Positions 18,978-28,180 of a DNA stretch of 51,113 bases are shown in pieces; position 1 is the first letter of the stretch; each line of letters starts with the position of its first letter. Made by a program: the position numbers and the translations under genes. The notes beneath the pieces were generated by a model. That model saw nothing but the letters and a program-made list of their open reading frames with translations. It had not been told where the DNA came from and did not search any database. This DNA is from Verrucomicrobiota bacterium (GTDB lineage: Bacteria; Verrucomicrobiota; Verrucomicrobiia; Opitutales; UBA953), in the NCBI GenBank assembly GCA_003569205.1, contig BGOK01000018.1, forward strand, positions 1 through 51,113, written 5' to 3'.

Positions 18978-19733
18978 ATGCAACGCCTCCTAGGCTGGCT
19001 CGGTTTACTCTGCTTATCGTTATTAGCGGCCTATGCAGGTGAGCCCGAGCGGGTGCTCTTTATCGGCAACAGCTATACTTCAGTTAATAAGTTACCGGAT
19101 GTCTTTGCCGAGGTCGTCAAGAGCGCCGGCTACAAGGTTCCCGTGATTAAATCGGCGACGCCTGGTGGCCAAACTTTGAAGCAACACCTCACCGTCCAGC
19201 CCAAGAGCCTGGCTTTGATTGATGAAGGTAAGTGGGACATCGTCGTCCTGCAGGGGCAGAGCCAAGAGCCGGCCCTCGCAGAGGACAGTCCCGCTATTCG
19301 CACCGATTTCGTCGAGAGCGCCGCAGCTCTCTGTCAGCGTATTCGGGCTAAAAGCCCGCAAGTGCGGATTGTCTTTTACCAGACCTGGGCCCGCCATCCC
19401 GATTTATGGAGTAGTAAGGGTAAGGACGGCAATACGGCTGCCGGCAAGGACCCAACTGAGATGCAGGCCCGCCTCCGTCTTTGGTATGGCAATGTCGCCA
19501 AGGCCAACGACGCGCTCGTTGCCCCGGTGGGCGATGCGTGGGAACGTAACTATCAGTCTAAGCAACCCTACCGCCTGCACGTCGCCGATAATTCTCACCC
19601 AGATTTCAACGGTACTTACCTCGCCGCACTAGTCATGTATAAGACCATCTACCAACCCAAGGATGTCGCCGTCTCCTATCGCGGTAAACTGACCGAGGCG
19701 GAGGCCAAGGCCCTACAGGTATTCGTCAAATGA
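18978..19733 (+). CDS. SGNH/GDSL-type hydrolase, secreted
   Basis: 251 residues from the ATG at 18978, which gives a signal peptide (MQRLLGWLGLLCLSLLAAYAG). A TTG at 18942 in the same frame would add 12 residues before it and is less likely. VLFIGNSYTS is the GDS-like block I with the nucleophile Ser, VVLQGQSQEP the later oxyanion block, and DNSHPDFNGTYLAALVMY supplies the Asp/His of the catalytic triad. The family comprises esterases and acetylesterases. It overlaps the next gene by four bases (ATGA), which implies translational coupling with the phosphodiesterase. Confidence 0.85.
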   Translation: MQRLLGWLGLLCLSLLAAYAGEPERVLFIGNSYTSVNKLPDVFAEVVKSAGYKVPVIKSATPGGQTLKQHLTVQPKSLALIDEGKWDIVVLQGQSQEPALAEDSPAIRTDFVESAAALCQRIRAKSPQVRIVFYQTWARHPDLWSSKGKDGNTAAGKDPTEMQARLRLWYGNVAKANDALVAPVGDAWERNYQSKQPYRLHVADNSHPDFNGTYLAALVMYKTIYQPKDVAVSYRGKLTEAEAKALQVFVK

Positions 19734-20671
19734 AAGCAGCCCTCGCCATTCTTTGGGCCAGCTGTGCGGTCCTACACGGTGCCGAGCCCTCGCCGATCGT
19801 CATCGCCCACCGCGGTGCGAGTGGCTATCTCCCCGAGCATACTTTAGCCGCCAAGGCTTTGGCGTATGCGCAAGGGGCCGACTACCTCGAGCAAGACCTC
19901 GTCCTAACCAAGGATGGGGTGCCGATTGTGCAGCATGACGTCACGCTGGATAGCACGACCGATGTCGCTAGCCGCTTCCCGGGTCGGCAGCGCGCGAACG
20001 GTAGTTTCTACGCCATCGATTTCACCTTGGCAGAGATTCGTCAGTTACGCGTGCTGGAACGCTTTAATCCCAAGACTGGCAAGGCCGTGTATCCCGGACG
20101 TTTCCCCGCTGGTGTCGGTGAGTTCCGGATTAATACTTTCGAAGAGGAAATCATCTTTATCCAAGGTCTCAACAAGAGTACTGGACGGAAGGTTGGTATC
20201 TACCCAGAAGTAAAACTGGCCGGCTGGCATCGGCAGGAAGGGCAGGATCTATCGAAGGCCATGTTGGCGGTCTTGGCTCGGTATGGTTATGCGACTAAGA
20301 GTGACCTCTGTTACGTGCAGTGCTTCGAATATACCGAGCTCCAACGCTTGCGGAACGAGCTGGGCTGGAAAGGTCGGCTAGTCTTTCTCAGCGGAGGCAA
20401 GACGCCGCTCATCGACACCGATGATGGCTTGAAGGGGATTGCCAAGGTTGTCGATGGCATCGGTCCGGCGCTTTCCGCTATTGCCGAGGGTCGCAAGCCA
20501 ACTGGTCTGGTCGCACGCGCCCAGGCAGTCGGGCTTAAGGTCCACCCTTATACGTTTAGGATCGAGGCTTTGCCCAAGGGCTTCACTGACGGTAAGGATT
20601 ACCACCGCTTCCTGATGCAGGAGGCCAAGGTAGACGGGCTTTTTACCGACTTTCCCGACGTCGGGCGCTGA
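19730..20671 (+). CDS. glpQ: Glycerophosphodiester phosphodiesterase (GlpQ-like)
   Basis: 313 residues with a signal peptide (MKAALAILWASCAVLHGAE). The hallmarks are IAHRGASGYLPEHT (catalytic His), ADYLEQDLVLTKDGVPIVQHD (Glu/Asp metal ligands and second His), IYPEVKL (Glu) and VDGLFTDFPD at the end. The insertion after the second His (DVASRFPGRQRANGSFYAIDFTL) is typical of the periplasmic GlpQ subgroup. It would hydrolyse glycerophosphodiesters to glycerol-3-phosphate and an alcohol in the periplasm, using calcium or a similar ion. The start overlaps the SGNH gene stop by four bases. Together the two could degrade phospholipid headgroups or acylated phosphodiesters. Confidence 0.93.
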   Translation: MKAALAILWASCAVLHGAEPSPIVIAHRGASGYLPEHTLAAKALAYAQGADYLEQDLVLTKDGVPIVQHDVTLDSTTDVASRFPGRQRANGSFYAIDFTLAEIRQLRVLERFNPKTGKAVYPGRFPAGVGEFRINTFEEEIIFIQGLNKSTGRKVGIYPEVKLAGWHRQEGQDLSKAMLAVLARYGYATKSDLCYVQCFEYTELQRLRNELGWKGRLVFLSGGKTPLIDTDDGLKGIAKVVDGIGPALSAIAEGRKPTGLVARAQAVGLKVHPYTFRIEALPKGFTDGKDYHRFLMQEAKVDGLFTDFPDVGR

Positions 20672-20744
20672 GCCCTTGAGGGTTTGACCCGGGGTGGTCG
20701 TAGTCATCGTGGAGTCTCGGTCCACTGCGATCGTCCCCCTCTCC

Positions 20745-22328
20745 ATGCTCGTCAGTATCTTCAATGATGTCATCGGACCCGTGATGCGCGGTCCCTCTAG
20801 TTCGCATTGTGCGGCGGCCCTGCGTATCGGCCGTTTAGGCCGTGACCTCATGGGCGGCGAGATTGCCGAGGTCTTGGTCGAATTCGATGTGCATGGCTCT
20901 TTGCCAACGACGCATGACACCCAAGGGTCTGATATGGGCCTGTTCGGCGGCTTGCTGGGCTGGGAAGCGGACGACGATCGTCTGCCCGACTCCATGCGCA
21001 TTATCCAAGAGGGCGGGGTGAAGGTGCGTATTGAGACAGTCGACGTCCGTGATGAGCATCCCAATACCTATCGCCTGACGTTGAAGAACAATCGCGGCAC
21101 GCACTTCCTTAAGGCCATCTCCACCGGCGGTGGTATGATGGAAGTCGTCGAGATCGACGGCGTGCCGGTTTCTTTGCACGGCGATGCGCATGTCGTACTC
21201 GCCTGGTCGGATCTTTCGTCATCCGCTTTAGCGGATGCCTTGGCACCAGTGATTGCGGACACGATTCGTTGCCAAGCGGTCGGCTCTGGGTCTTTAGCTA
21301 TCTTGGCTGACCTGCGACCACTTGCCGAAGCCCCGTTAGCGGCGATGCTGGCGAAGGGTCAGTTGCGTGCGCTCCGTCGTCTCTCGCCCGTCCTGCCGGT
21401 CCTCTCCAGTCGCGCTAGTCACGTTCCTTTTAGCACCTGCGCCGAACTCCTCGCTGTGCATGCCAAGGCCCCCGCACCGCTCTGGAAGCATGCCGTCGCC
21501 TATGAGGCTGCGCGTGGTGGCCTGACCGAAGCGGAAGTCGTCGCAAAGATGGTCGCCTTGGTGTGCATCCTCCGTCGCTCCATCGCCCAAGGCCTGGCCG
21601 GCACGCATTACGAAGACCGCGTCCTTGGTTTCCAGTCGGGCGGGTTCGCTCGCGAGCTAGCGGCAGGCCGCTTACTCGATGCGGGCTCGTTGAACCGAGG
21701 AATTCTGTATGTCACGGCCATGATGGAAGTGAAGAGCAGCATGGGCGTTATCATCGCCATGCCGACTGCTGGTGCCTGCGCGGCCTTGCCTGGCATCGTG
21801 ATTGCCCTCGCTGAAGATCGGAAGCAGAGCGACGAAGACGTCGCTCGTGCCTTACTCGCCGCTGGTCTCATCGGCGTCTTTATTGCGACCGCTTGGACCT
21901 TTGCCGCGGAAGTCGGTGGCTGTCAGGCTGAAGGCGGTTCCGCTGCGGCCATGGCGGGCGCTGCGCTTGTGACTTTGTCCGGCGGTGATACCCCGCAGGC
22001 CTGCGCTGCGGCTTCCATGGCCATGCAGAGCATGATTGGCTTAATCTGTGACCCGATTGCTAACCGAGTCGAGGCCCCGTGCCTCGGGAAGAACGTTATG
22101 GCCGCCGCCAATGCGCTCTCCTGTGCTAACATGGCCCTATCTGGCTTCGACCAGGTCATTCCGTTCGATGAAGTCATCGCCACCGCCAAGCGAGTCTCCG
22201 CGCAGATGCCGCGTGAGCTCCGCTGCACGGCCTTGGGCGGGCTATCCATTACCCCGACCTCGCTCGCTATCGAGCAACGCCTCCTCGCCAAGCGCGGTTG
22301 CGGCACCGGCAGTTGCGGCTGCGGCTAA
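20745..22328 (+). CDS. sdaA: L-serine ammonia-lyase, iron-sulfur dependent, single chain
   Basis: About 527 residues from the ATG at 20745. This start is preferred because MLVSIFNDVIGPVMRGPSSSH matches the beginning of the enzyme's beta domain; an in-frame upstream start at 20694 adds 17 residues with no family match. The alpha domain holds MPTAGACAALPG, GGCQAEGGSAAAMAG and CDPIANRVEAPCLGKN, whose Cys residues bind the [4Fe-4S] cluster. The enzyme converts L-serine to pyruvate and ammonia in the cytosol. The C-terminal CGTGSCGCG tail is Cys-rich. Single-chain fusions of this type are known. It lies downstream of glpQ but is separated by about 73 bases. Confidence 0.93.
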   Translation: MLVSIFNDVIGPVMRGPSSSHCAAALRIGRLGRDLMGGEIAEVLVEFDVHGSLPTTHDTQGSDMGLFGGLLGWEADDDRLPDSMRIIQEGGVKVRIETVDVRDEHPNTYRLTLKNNRGTHFLKAISTGGGMMEVVEIDGVPVSLHGDAHVVLAWSDLSSSALADALAPVIADTIRCQAVGSGSLAILADLRPLAEAPLAAMLAKGQLRALRRLSPVLPVLSSRASHVPFSTCAELLAVHAKAPAPLWKHAVAYEAARGGLTEAEVVAKMVALVCILRRSIAQGLAGTHYEDRVLGFQSGGFARELAAGRLLDAGSLNRGILYVTAMMEVKSSMGVIIAMPTAGACAALPGIVIALAEDRKQSDEDVARALLAAGLIGVFIATAWTFAAEVGGCQAEGGSAAAMAGAALVTLSGGDTPQACAAASMAMQSMIGLICDPIANRVEAPCLGKNVMAAANALSCANMALSGFDQVIPFDEVIATAKRVSAQMPRELRCTALGGLSITPTSLAIEQRLLAKRGCGTGSCGCG

Positions 22329-22339
22329 ACTTTCTCCTT

Positions 22340-23968
22340 ATGCGATCCATCCTGCTTCTCTTCCTTGCCTTTTCGGGTGTTTTACGAGCCGCAGGGTTGC
22401 CCGCTGATTTCGTCACGGAACAGCCGAAGCTCCAAGCCGTGCTAACGGGGCGAGTGTCGACCTTAGCGATACAGGGTTCGGCAGACCTCCGGGAATTTGA
22501 ATCGGAAGCAGGAGTCGGTTTGACCCTTTTGCGCTACCAGCTGTTGCGTAAGGTCGGCACGCCGGCTTTGCAGGATTTCCGTAAAGACCGAGCACAAGAG
22601 GCTTTCCTGGTTTGGCTCTGGGATAATCCGTCAGCACTCCACCTCTTCTTGGAAGGCGCGACGCCGTTGGGCTTAACGCAGCGCGATGAAGATAAAGCGC
22701 TGATTAAGGCGGAGACCTTGGCACTGTGGTCGCAGCTTTGGAATGCCGACCCGGAGTCGCGTGAGGGGTTGTTTCTAAGGTTGGCGATCGCCACGGCCCT
22801 GTTGCCTCCGGGCCAGGGTAATCACGGCGCTGGTCAGCAGGTGCCGCCTCCGAGCCCCACGAAACGTTACCAGCATTTCAAGCAGGCCTACCTAGCGAAG
22901 GAACTCTATCCTAGTTTCGTCCATCACTCCGTCTGGGAGTATATGCAGGTCGTTTCTTCGCCGGCTTCGGATGCGGACTTGGCGTGGACGCGTCAGGTTG
23001 TGAATACATGGCGCCCTGATCTTCGGGCTAAAGAGCAGGTCGTGAAGACCGTTAGCGAAGTGAAGTACGGCAACTCACCGCATCCCTATGGCGACTATAA
23101 GGACGTCCTGAATGGTGGCGGCAAGTGTGGCCCGCGTTCCTCTTGGGGCGTCATGGTGTGCCAAGCCTTCGGCATACCGGCGGTCGGGGTAGGTCAGCCT
23201 GGCCACGCCTGTGTGGCGTTTAAGACGGCGTACCCAGAGACCCAGCCTCAGCCTGGTAATATCTGGAAGGTCGATTACGGCGCTGGCTGGGAGAAGTCCC
23301 GCATCTATGGGTTGAGCGGGACCGATTTCCTCCAAGCAATTGCCTCACGGTCGCGGAGCGCTGAGTTCACCCGGACGGAGCGCCTGCGTTGGTTGGCGGC
23401 GGCCGTCACTGGTTCCGTCAGTGCGGAGAAACTGACGAGCTTGAAGGCCCTCTTAACTACCCAGATGAAGGATCTCCGTCTCGCCAAGCCCGTGTTCGGC
23501 GAAGGCGACAATGCCGCCGAAGCCGAACGCGAGCCTGCGACCAAACCAGCGGCCCCCTTGGCGAACAAGGCCGCCGCGAGCCGCGTGGGGGCGGGTATCG
23601 TAGCCATTCCCGCGACAGCCTTCAGCAAATTAGGGGGTGCTCGCGTGCATGAAAGCACGGGGGGCGGCCGTCAGGTGTATTTTGAGAAGAACGCTCCCAA
23701 CACGTGGGCCGAGTATCCGCTCGAGGTAAGCAAGGCCGGCAAGTATCTGGTCGTTCTGCAGGCCGCGACGCCGAACACCGGCCAAGCGGTGGACTTGTTA
23801 GTCGATGGTCGTAAACTCGCTACCTTGGCCATTCCCAATTCCTTGGGCCTCTGGGCGGAGACGCCTCCGGTCGAAGTCGAGTTGGCGGCTGGGCCCCAGG
23901 TTCTGCGATTCGCGGTGCCGTCACAGCGAGGCCTCGCCGTGAAGCAGATTAAACTGCAGGCCCGCTGA
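22340..23968 (+). CDS. Secreted transglutaminase-like protein with C-terminal binding domain
   Basis: 542 residues from the ATG at 22340, which opens a signal peptide (MRSILLLFLAFSGVLRAAG). The central region has a transglutaminase-type triad: NGGGKCGPRSSWGVMVCQAFGIPA (Cys near 263), GQPGHACVAFKT (His near 288) and WKVDYGAGW (Asp near 311). The last 130 residues look like a CBM35/CBM6-type sandwich (WAEYPLEVSKAGKYLVVLQA ... VDLLVDGRKLATLAIP). Such domains act as proteases, peptide:N-glycanases or crosslinkers; the reaction here cannot be told. It follows sdaA closely (11 bases) but differs in location, so shared function is doubtful. Its stop abuts that of the convergent regulator. Confidence 0.75.
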   Translation: MRSILLLFLAFSGVLRAAGLPADFVTEQPKLQAVLTGRVSTLAIQGSADLREFESEAGVGLTLLRYQLLRKVGTPALQDFRKDRAQEAFLVWLWDNPSALHLFLEGATPLGLTQRDEDKALIKAETLALWSQLWNADPESREGLFLRLAIATALLPPGQGNHGAGQQVPPPSPTKRYQHFKQAYLAKELYPSFVHHSVWEYMQVVSSPASDADLAWTRQVVNTWRPDLRAKEQVVKTVSEVKYGNSPHPYGDYKDVLNGGGKCGPRSSWGVMVCQAFGIPAVGVGQPGHACVAFKTAYPETQPQPGNIWKVDYGAGWEKSRIYGLSGTDFLQAIASRSRSAEFTRTERLRWLAAAVTGSVSAEKLTSLKALLTTQMKDLRLAKPVFGEGDNAAEAEREPATKPAAPLANKAAASRVGAGIVAIPATAFSKLGGARVHESTGGGRQVYFEKNAPNTWAEYPLEVSKAGKYLVVLQAATPNTGQAVDLLVDGRKLATLAIPNSLGLWAETPPVEVELAAGPQVLRFAVPSQRGLAVKQIKLQAR

Positions 23969-25042
23969 TTAGCGTGCTTTGGCCGTAGTGCCGCCCGTGA
24001 TGAATTCCGCCGGGTAGCGAATCTGACTGCGGTCAGCCCGGCCGCGCTGGGCGGACGTTGCCCAACGCAAGGTCCGTCGGACAATCGGTTCAGGAGACCA
24101 GCTGATATGTGCGACGCTTGGGAGGAACCAGGCAAAGGTGGGGTCGGCGTTGTCAGCAATGAGCGAGACATCCTCCGGCACCCGTAGTTGTTTTTGTGCA
24201 AGGAATTGCTGCACTGCCATGTAGAGTGGCACCTCATTGATGATCAGGGCCGTCGGCGGCGTCACGCGGAAGAGCGACGATAGGAGGTCGTGGAGTCCTT
24301 GGGGGGTCTCCGTCCAGTCCGGCAGGTTAAAGTCGCCTGCGGCCACGCCTGCGGCCTTTAACTCGTCCAGGAAAGCTTGTTCAGGTTGGCCGGGCTGGGG
24401 TAAGCGACGAGGCTTGCGGCAGAGGTTCACGATGCGTCGGTGGCCGAGCTGAAGCAGGTGCTTGGTCGCCGCCCTTGCCGCGGTCGCCATATCGGGCGCG
24501 ACGCTGGCGATGGGGACTTCGTTAGAGCGACCGAAGATGGCGAGGGCAGGGAAGGGCTGTTCGGCAAACCATTCAATCACGGGCTTCGAGCCACCGAAGA
24601 CAATCCAAGCATTGGCTTCCTCGCTTAGGATATAGCGCGCGACGCGGGCACGGTCGTGGTGGAGCGACTTCAATGTCTCGGTGGAGAAGAAGACGTTGAG
24701 ACCGGATTTCTCGAGCCGGTGGCGGATTTCCTGGACGAGCTGCTGCACCTTGGCGTTCTCGTCGGCCAAGGGTTCATTGAGCAGGAGGCCAATACGGAAG
24801 GTGTCTTTGGCGCGAGGGGCTTTGGCCGCGACGTGCCGGGAACGTTTGTCCTGACTCAGTTCAACCAGACCCTCCTTTTCGATGAGACGCAGGGAGGCGC
24901 GGAGGGTATGGGTCGAGACCCCGAGTTCCTGCGACAACCGGACGACTCCAGGCAGGCGGCCCTTCCAGCGCCCTTGGCGGATACCATCCCGCAGATGCTG
25001 GGCAGTCTGCTGGGCAATCGATAGCCGGCGGAAGGTTTTCAT
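23969..25042 (-). CDS. GntR-HTH/LacI-type ligand-binding transcriptional regulator
   Basis: 357 residues from the ATG at 25042 (MKTFRRLSIAQQTAQHLRDGI). The N-terminal 70 residues are a GntR winged helix (LPGVVRLSQELGVSTHTLRASLRLIEKEGLVE). The rest (about 90-350) is a LacI/periplasmic-binding-like sensor with RIGLLLNEPLADENAK, AIFGRSNEVPIASVAPDMATAARAATKHLLQLGHRRIVNL and PEDVSLIADNADPTFAWFLPSVAHI. Such hybrids are typical of sugar-responsive regulation in Verrucomicrobia. It is divergent from the large esterase gene at 25208, its most likely target, across a 165-base intergenic region. The ligand is unknown. Confidence 0.9.
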   Translation of the reverse strand: MKTFRRLSIAQQTAQHLRDGIRQGRWKGRLPGVVRLSQELGVSTHTLRASLRLIEKEGLVELSQDKRSRHVAAKAPRAKDTFRIGLLLNEPLADENAKVQQLVQEIRHRLEKSGLNVFFSTETLKSLHHDRARVARYILSEEANAWIVFGGSKPVIEWFAEQPFPALAIFGRSNEVPIASVAPDMATAARAATKHLLQLGHRRIVNLCRKPRRLPQPGQPEQAFLDELKAAGVAAGDFNLPDWTETPQGLHDLLSSLFRVTPPTALIINEVPLYMAVQQFLAQKQLRVPEDVSLIADNADPTFAWFLPSVAHISWSPEPIVRRTLRWATSAQRGRADRSQIRYPAEFITGGTTAKAR

Positions 25043-25207
25043 GGCGGAGGACGGACAGAGGGAATTTATTGCCCCCTTGGTAGGCTGCAAGGGTGAGCCG
25101 ACGGCAATCGCAGGGGCGGTAGGGGGAAATCTTTGCCCTATAAAGCCGTCCGTGCAAAGCTATTGCGGCCTGTGGCGGATATTCCATCTTGGGGTCACCC
25201 CACTCTT
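25043..25207. promoter_or_regulatory. Divergent promoter region of the regulator and esterase genes
   Basis: The 165 bases between the two divergent starts contain no plausible gene. CTTTGC (25131-25136) and GCAAAG (25154-25159) form an inverted repeat with a 17-base spacer, and an AT-richer CCTATAAAG lies inside it. This makes a candidate operator-promoter overlap for the GntR/LacI regulator. Weak evidence; the arms are short. Confidence 0.35.
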
Positions 25208-28180
25208 ATGCGTCTCCTTTGCATCCTATTGGCTGCCTGTCTCAGCCCGTTCCTGCCCCTCCAGGCCGAAGACTTCTCCGCTTGGTCTGGCCGCGGTAGC
25301 GTCTGGTTGTTGACCGATAAGGAAGGCGCCGATCTCCCGGCCACGGCGGTGGTGCGTGAGTTCCCGGTGTTGCTGCGTCTCCATGGGGACACGTTTCCGT
25401 TCGGAGCGGTGCAGGCCAAGGGCGAGGACCTGCGCGTGACTGATGCCGCTGGCCGCACCTTGTCGTTGCAAATTGAATCGTGGGATAAGGTCGCTGGTGA
25501 AGCGGTCGTGTGGGTGCGCGTTCCGGAGATCCGTGGTGCGGCCCGTCAGGAACTCAAACTGTACTGGGGTAATGCCCAAGCGAAGCCCGTCTCCGATGGC
25601 TCGAAGGTTTTCGCGCGCGACAATGGCTACCTCAGCGTCTGGCATCTGGGTCAAGAGGTGAAGGACGAGGTTGGTACGTTGCCGTCTAAAGTTGTCGGCA
25701 CGAAGCCCGTTCCTGGGCTGATTGGCGAGGCGCGCTCGTTCGCCGGCAAGGAAGGTATCTTCAGTGGCGATAAGATCACCAGTTATCCGACGGACGCCTC
25801 CAGCCATACCACCTCGGCCTGGATTAAGCCTACCCGGAGCAATACGACCATCATTTCTTGGGGCAATGAGGCTGGCGGACGTGGCAGCAAGGTGCGCTTC
25901 CAGCTACGCGCCCCCCAGCACCTGCACGTCGACAGTAATTTCTCCGATGTCGATGGCCCGTCGAACCTAGCGCCCGACGAGTGGCATTACGTCACGCATA
26001 CCTACGATAAGAACGACGGTCGAATTTACCTGAATGGCAAACTGGACGGCAAGGCCAGCCCGACGCTCAATATTAAGTCTCCCGCCCGCCTCTGGATTGG
26101 CGGTTGGTATGATGTCTATAGCTACGAGGGTGAAATGGACGAGGTGCGGGTCTCCTCGGTCGCGCGTTCGCCGGAATGGGTGCAGCTCGAGTATGCGAAC
26201 CAAGTGAAGAACCAGAGCTTGGTCGGACATGTCGTCATGCAAGGTGGAGAGGTGACCCTGTCTGCGGATCGCCTGGTCCTAAATCAAGGGGAAGCCGTGA
26301 CCTACAAGGCCAACCTGCCGGGAGCCTTGTCGGTCAGTTGGACTGGGGCGCAGGGACAGGTCATTGCCGGCCGTATGGGCTTCAGTGAGGCGGTGGACTT
26401 GTTACCCCCTGGAAAAACGGAATTTCGTGGAACATGCCGCTTCTCGGCTGTCATGCCACAAGGCGTCATTCAGAAATCCGTCGAGGTAACTTGGAAGCGC
26501 GTCTTCCCCGAGCCAGTGCTGAAGTTGGCTGTACCGAAGACATGGGACGGACGGACCGAGCTCCGCCTTAAGCTGGATGTCGTGAACGGTGAGCAGTTGA
26601 AGGCCCTGAAAGATGGCAAGCGCACCTACCGTTGGGAAGTTAGCGGTGCGCCGGTCATCTCCGAGGTCGATGGCGATACGCTGATTCTTAAGCGTGCGAT
26701 GGGCGCCGGACGTTTGAAAATCTTAGCTTTCTTTGGCTCGCAGCGGGCGGGTGGAGAGCAGGTGGGCGCGGAAATTCAAGTCGCTGAGCAGTCGTTGGAT
26801 TCTTGGGTCGCTCGTCCGGAGCCGGCCGAGGAGTTACCGATGGATGGTCAATTCTATGCCCGCGAGGGCGATGGCCTGGGCAAGCTCTATTGTAAGGGTA
26901 CCTTGGCTGTGCCGGCGCAGAAGCTGACGCTTAAACTGTACGCAGACGATAAGCTTGTCGCTGAAGTCACGCAGGCACCGCAGGAAGGGAAGGGCTACCG
27001 CTTCGTGCAGACGCTCAAGGCTGGCCTCATCCGCTACCGTGTGGAACTCCTCGCCGACGGTAAGCCCGTGCACGCGGCCACCGACCTCGTTTGCGGGGAT
27101 GCCTTCATCATTCAAGGACAGTCTAATGCCGTCGCCAATGACTTCGGAAAGGAAAATCCCCTTCAGCCCAACCCGTGGGTGCGGACCTTCGGTGCAACCG
27201 ATGGCAGCCCCAATGGTTCTCGTCAGAAAGTATGGGGTCCAGCGGAAGCCCGGGCGCGTGGTGGCCGTTTGGAAATCGGTTTCTGGGGGATGGAACTCGG
27301 ACGTCGACTCGTTGAATCGCAGCAGGTCCCTATCTGCCTAATCAACGGGGCCGTCGGCGGCACCCGCATCGATACGCATCAACGAGACGGCGCCGACCCG
27401 ACGAACGCGGCCACCATCTACGGACGGTTACTTTGGCGTGTGCGCGCTGCCGGACTCGACCACGGCATCCGCGGCATTCTTTGGCATCAAGGAGAGAACG
27501 ACCAAGGTGCCGATGGCCCCGATGGTACTTATGGTTTCGTGCACTACCGGAAGTATTTCGACCAGATGGCCGGTTCGTGGCGCCAAGATTACCCGAACGC
27601 GCAGCGCCTGCACCTCTTCCAGATTTGGCCGAAGTCCTGCTCCATGGGTGTTAATGGTTCGGACAATTACCTCCGCGAAGAACAACGTAAGCTGAAGAGC
27701 GCCTACACTTACCTCGACGTCATGCCCACGCTGGGCATCCGTCCACCGGGCGGTTGCCACTTCCCGGCGGGGGGCTACGCCGAGTTTGCCAAGCTCATGA
27801 CGCCGCTCATCGAACGCGACCATTATGGCGTGAAGCACGTCCAGCCGGTGTCGGCCCCGAATATTCTTTCGGTGCAACGCGTCGGCGACAAACAGGACAC
27901 GGTCGTTCTAACCTTTGACCAGCCCGTCGTGTGGCGTGACGAATTAGCCGCGGAGTTTTCGTTCGAAGTCAGCCCGGAGTTCGCGGCCCAACCTCTTATG
28001 GTTAAAGTCGTCGGTGGTTCCGCGCAGGGATCCACTCTGACTCTGCGTTTAAGCGGTAGTCTGCCGAATAGTGGGAGCGTGTTGAGCTACCTTGACAGCA
28101 AGAGCTGGAGCCAGGACCGCTTGGTGATGGGTGCGAACGGACTCCCCGCGCTGACCTTCCGGTCCGTGCCTATCCGATGA
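25208..28180 (+). CDS. Large secreted DUF2341-LamG-sialate O-acetylesterase-type protein
   Basis: 990 residues from the ATG at 25208, which starts a signal peptide (MRLLCILLAACLSPFLPLQAE). Residues about 20-130 resemble DUF2341 (VLLRLHGDTFPFG, ELKLYWGNA). Residues about 160-345 are a LamG/concanavalin domain (TTSAWIKPTRSNTTIISWG, DGRIYLNGKLDGKA). The C-terminal half holds an SGNH-type esterase: GDAFIIQGQSNAVAND (nucleophile Ser), INGAVGGTRIDTHQ and GILWHQGENDQG, as in sialate O-acetylesterases (SASA). Such enzymes remove acetyl groups from glycans outside the cell. It overlaps the metallopeptidase gene by four bases (ATGA) and diverges from a sugar-type regulator. The length and multi-domain layout suggest a surface glycan-processing enzyme. 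Confidence 0.85.
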   Translation: MRLLCILLAACLSPFLPLQAEDFSAWSGRGSVWLLTDKEGADLPATAVVREFPVLLRLHGDTFPFGAVQAKGEDLRVTDAAGRTLSLQIESWDKVAGEAVVWVRVPEIRGAARQELKLYWGNAQAKPVSDGSKVFARDNGYLSVWHLGQEVKDEVGTLPSKVVGTKPVPGLIGEARSFAGKEGIFSGDKITSYPTDASSHTTSAWIKPTRSNTTIISWGNEAGGRGSKVRFQLRAPQHLHVDSNFSDVDGPSNLAPDEWHYVTHTYDKNDGRIYLNGKLDGKASPTLNIKSPARLWIGGWYDVYSYEGEMDEVRVSSVARSPEWVQLEYANQVKNQSLVGHVVMQGGEVTLSADRLVLNQGEAVTYKANLPGALSVSWTGAQGQVIAGRMGFSEAVDLLPPGKTEFRGTCRFSAVMPQGVIQKSVEVTWKRVFPEPVLKLAVPKTWDGRTELRLKLDVVNGEQLKALKDGKRTYRWEVSGAPVISEVDGDTLILKRAMGAGRLKILAFFGSQRAGGEQVGAEIQVAEQSLDSWVARPEPAEELPMDGQFYAREGDGLGKLYCKGTLAVPAQKLTLKLYADDKLVAEVTQAPQEGKGYRFVQTLKAGLIRYRVELLADGKPVHAATDLVCGDAFIIQGQSNAVANDFGKENPLQPNPWVRTFGATDGSPNGSRQKVWGPAEARARGGRLEIGFWGMELGRRLVESQQVPICLINGAVGGTRIDTHQRDGADPTNAATIYGRLLWRVRAAGLDHGIRGILWHQGENDQGADGPDGTYGFVHYRKYFDQMAGSWRQDYPNAQRLHLFQIWPKSCSMGVNGSDNYLREEQRKLKSAYTYLDVMPTLGIRPPGGCHFPAGGYAEFAKLMTPLIERDHYGVKHVQPVSAPNILSVQRVGDKQDTVVLTFDQPVVWRDELAAEFSFEVSPEFAAQPLMVKVVGGSAQGSTLTLRLSGSLPNSGSVLSYLDSKSWSQDRLVMGANGLPALTFRSVPIR

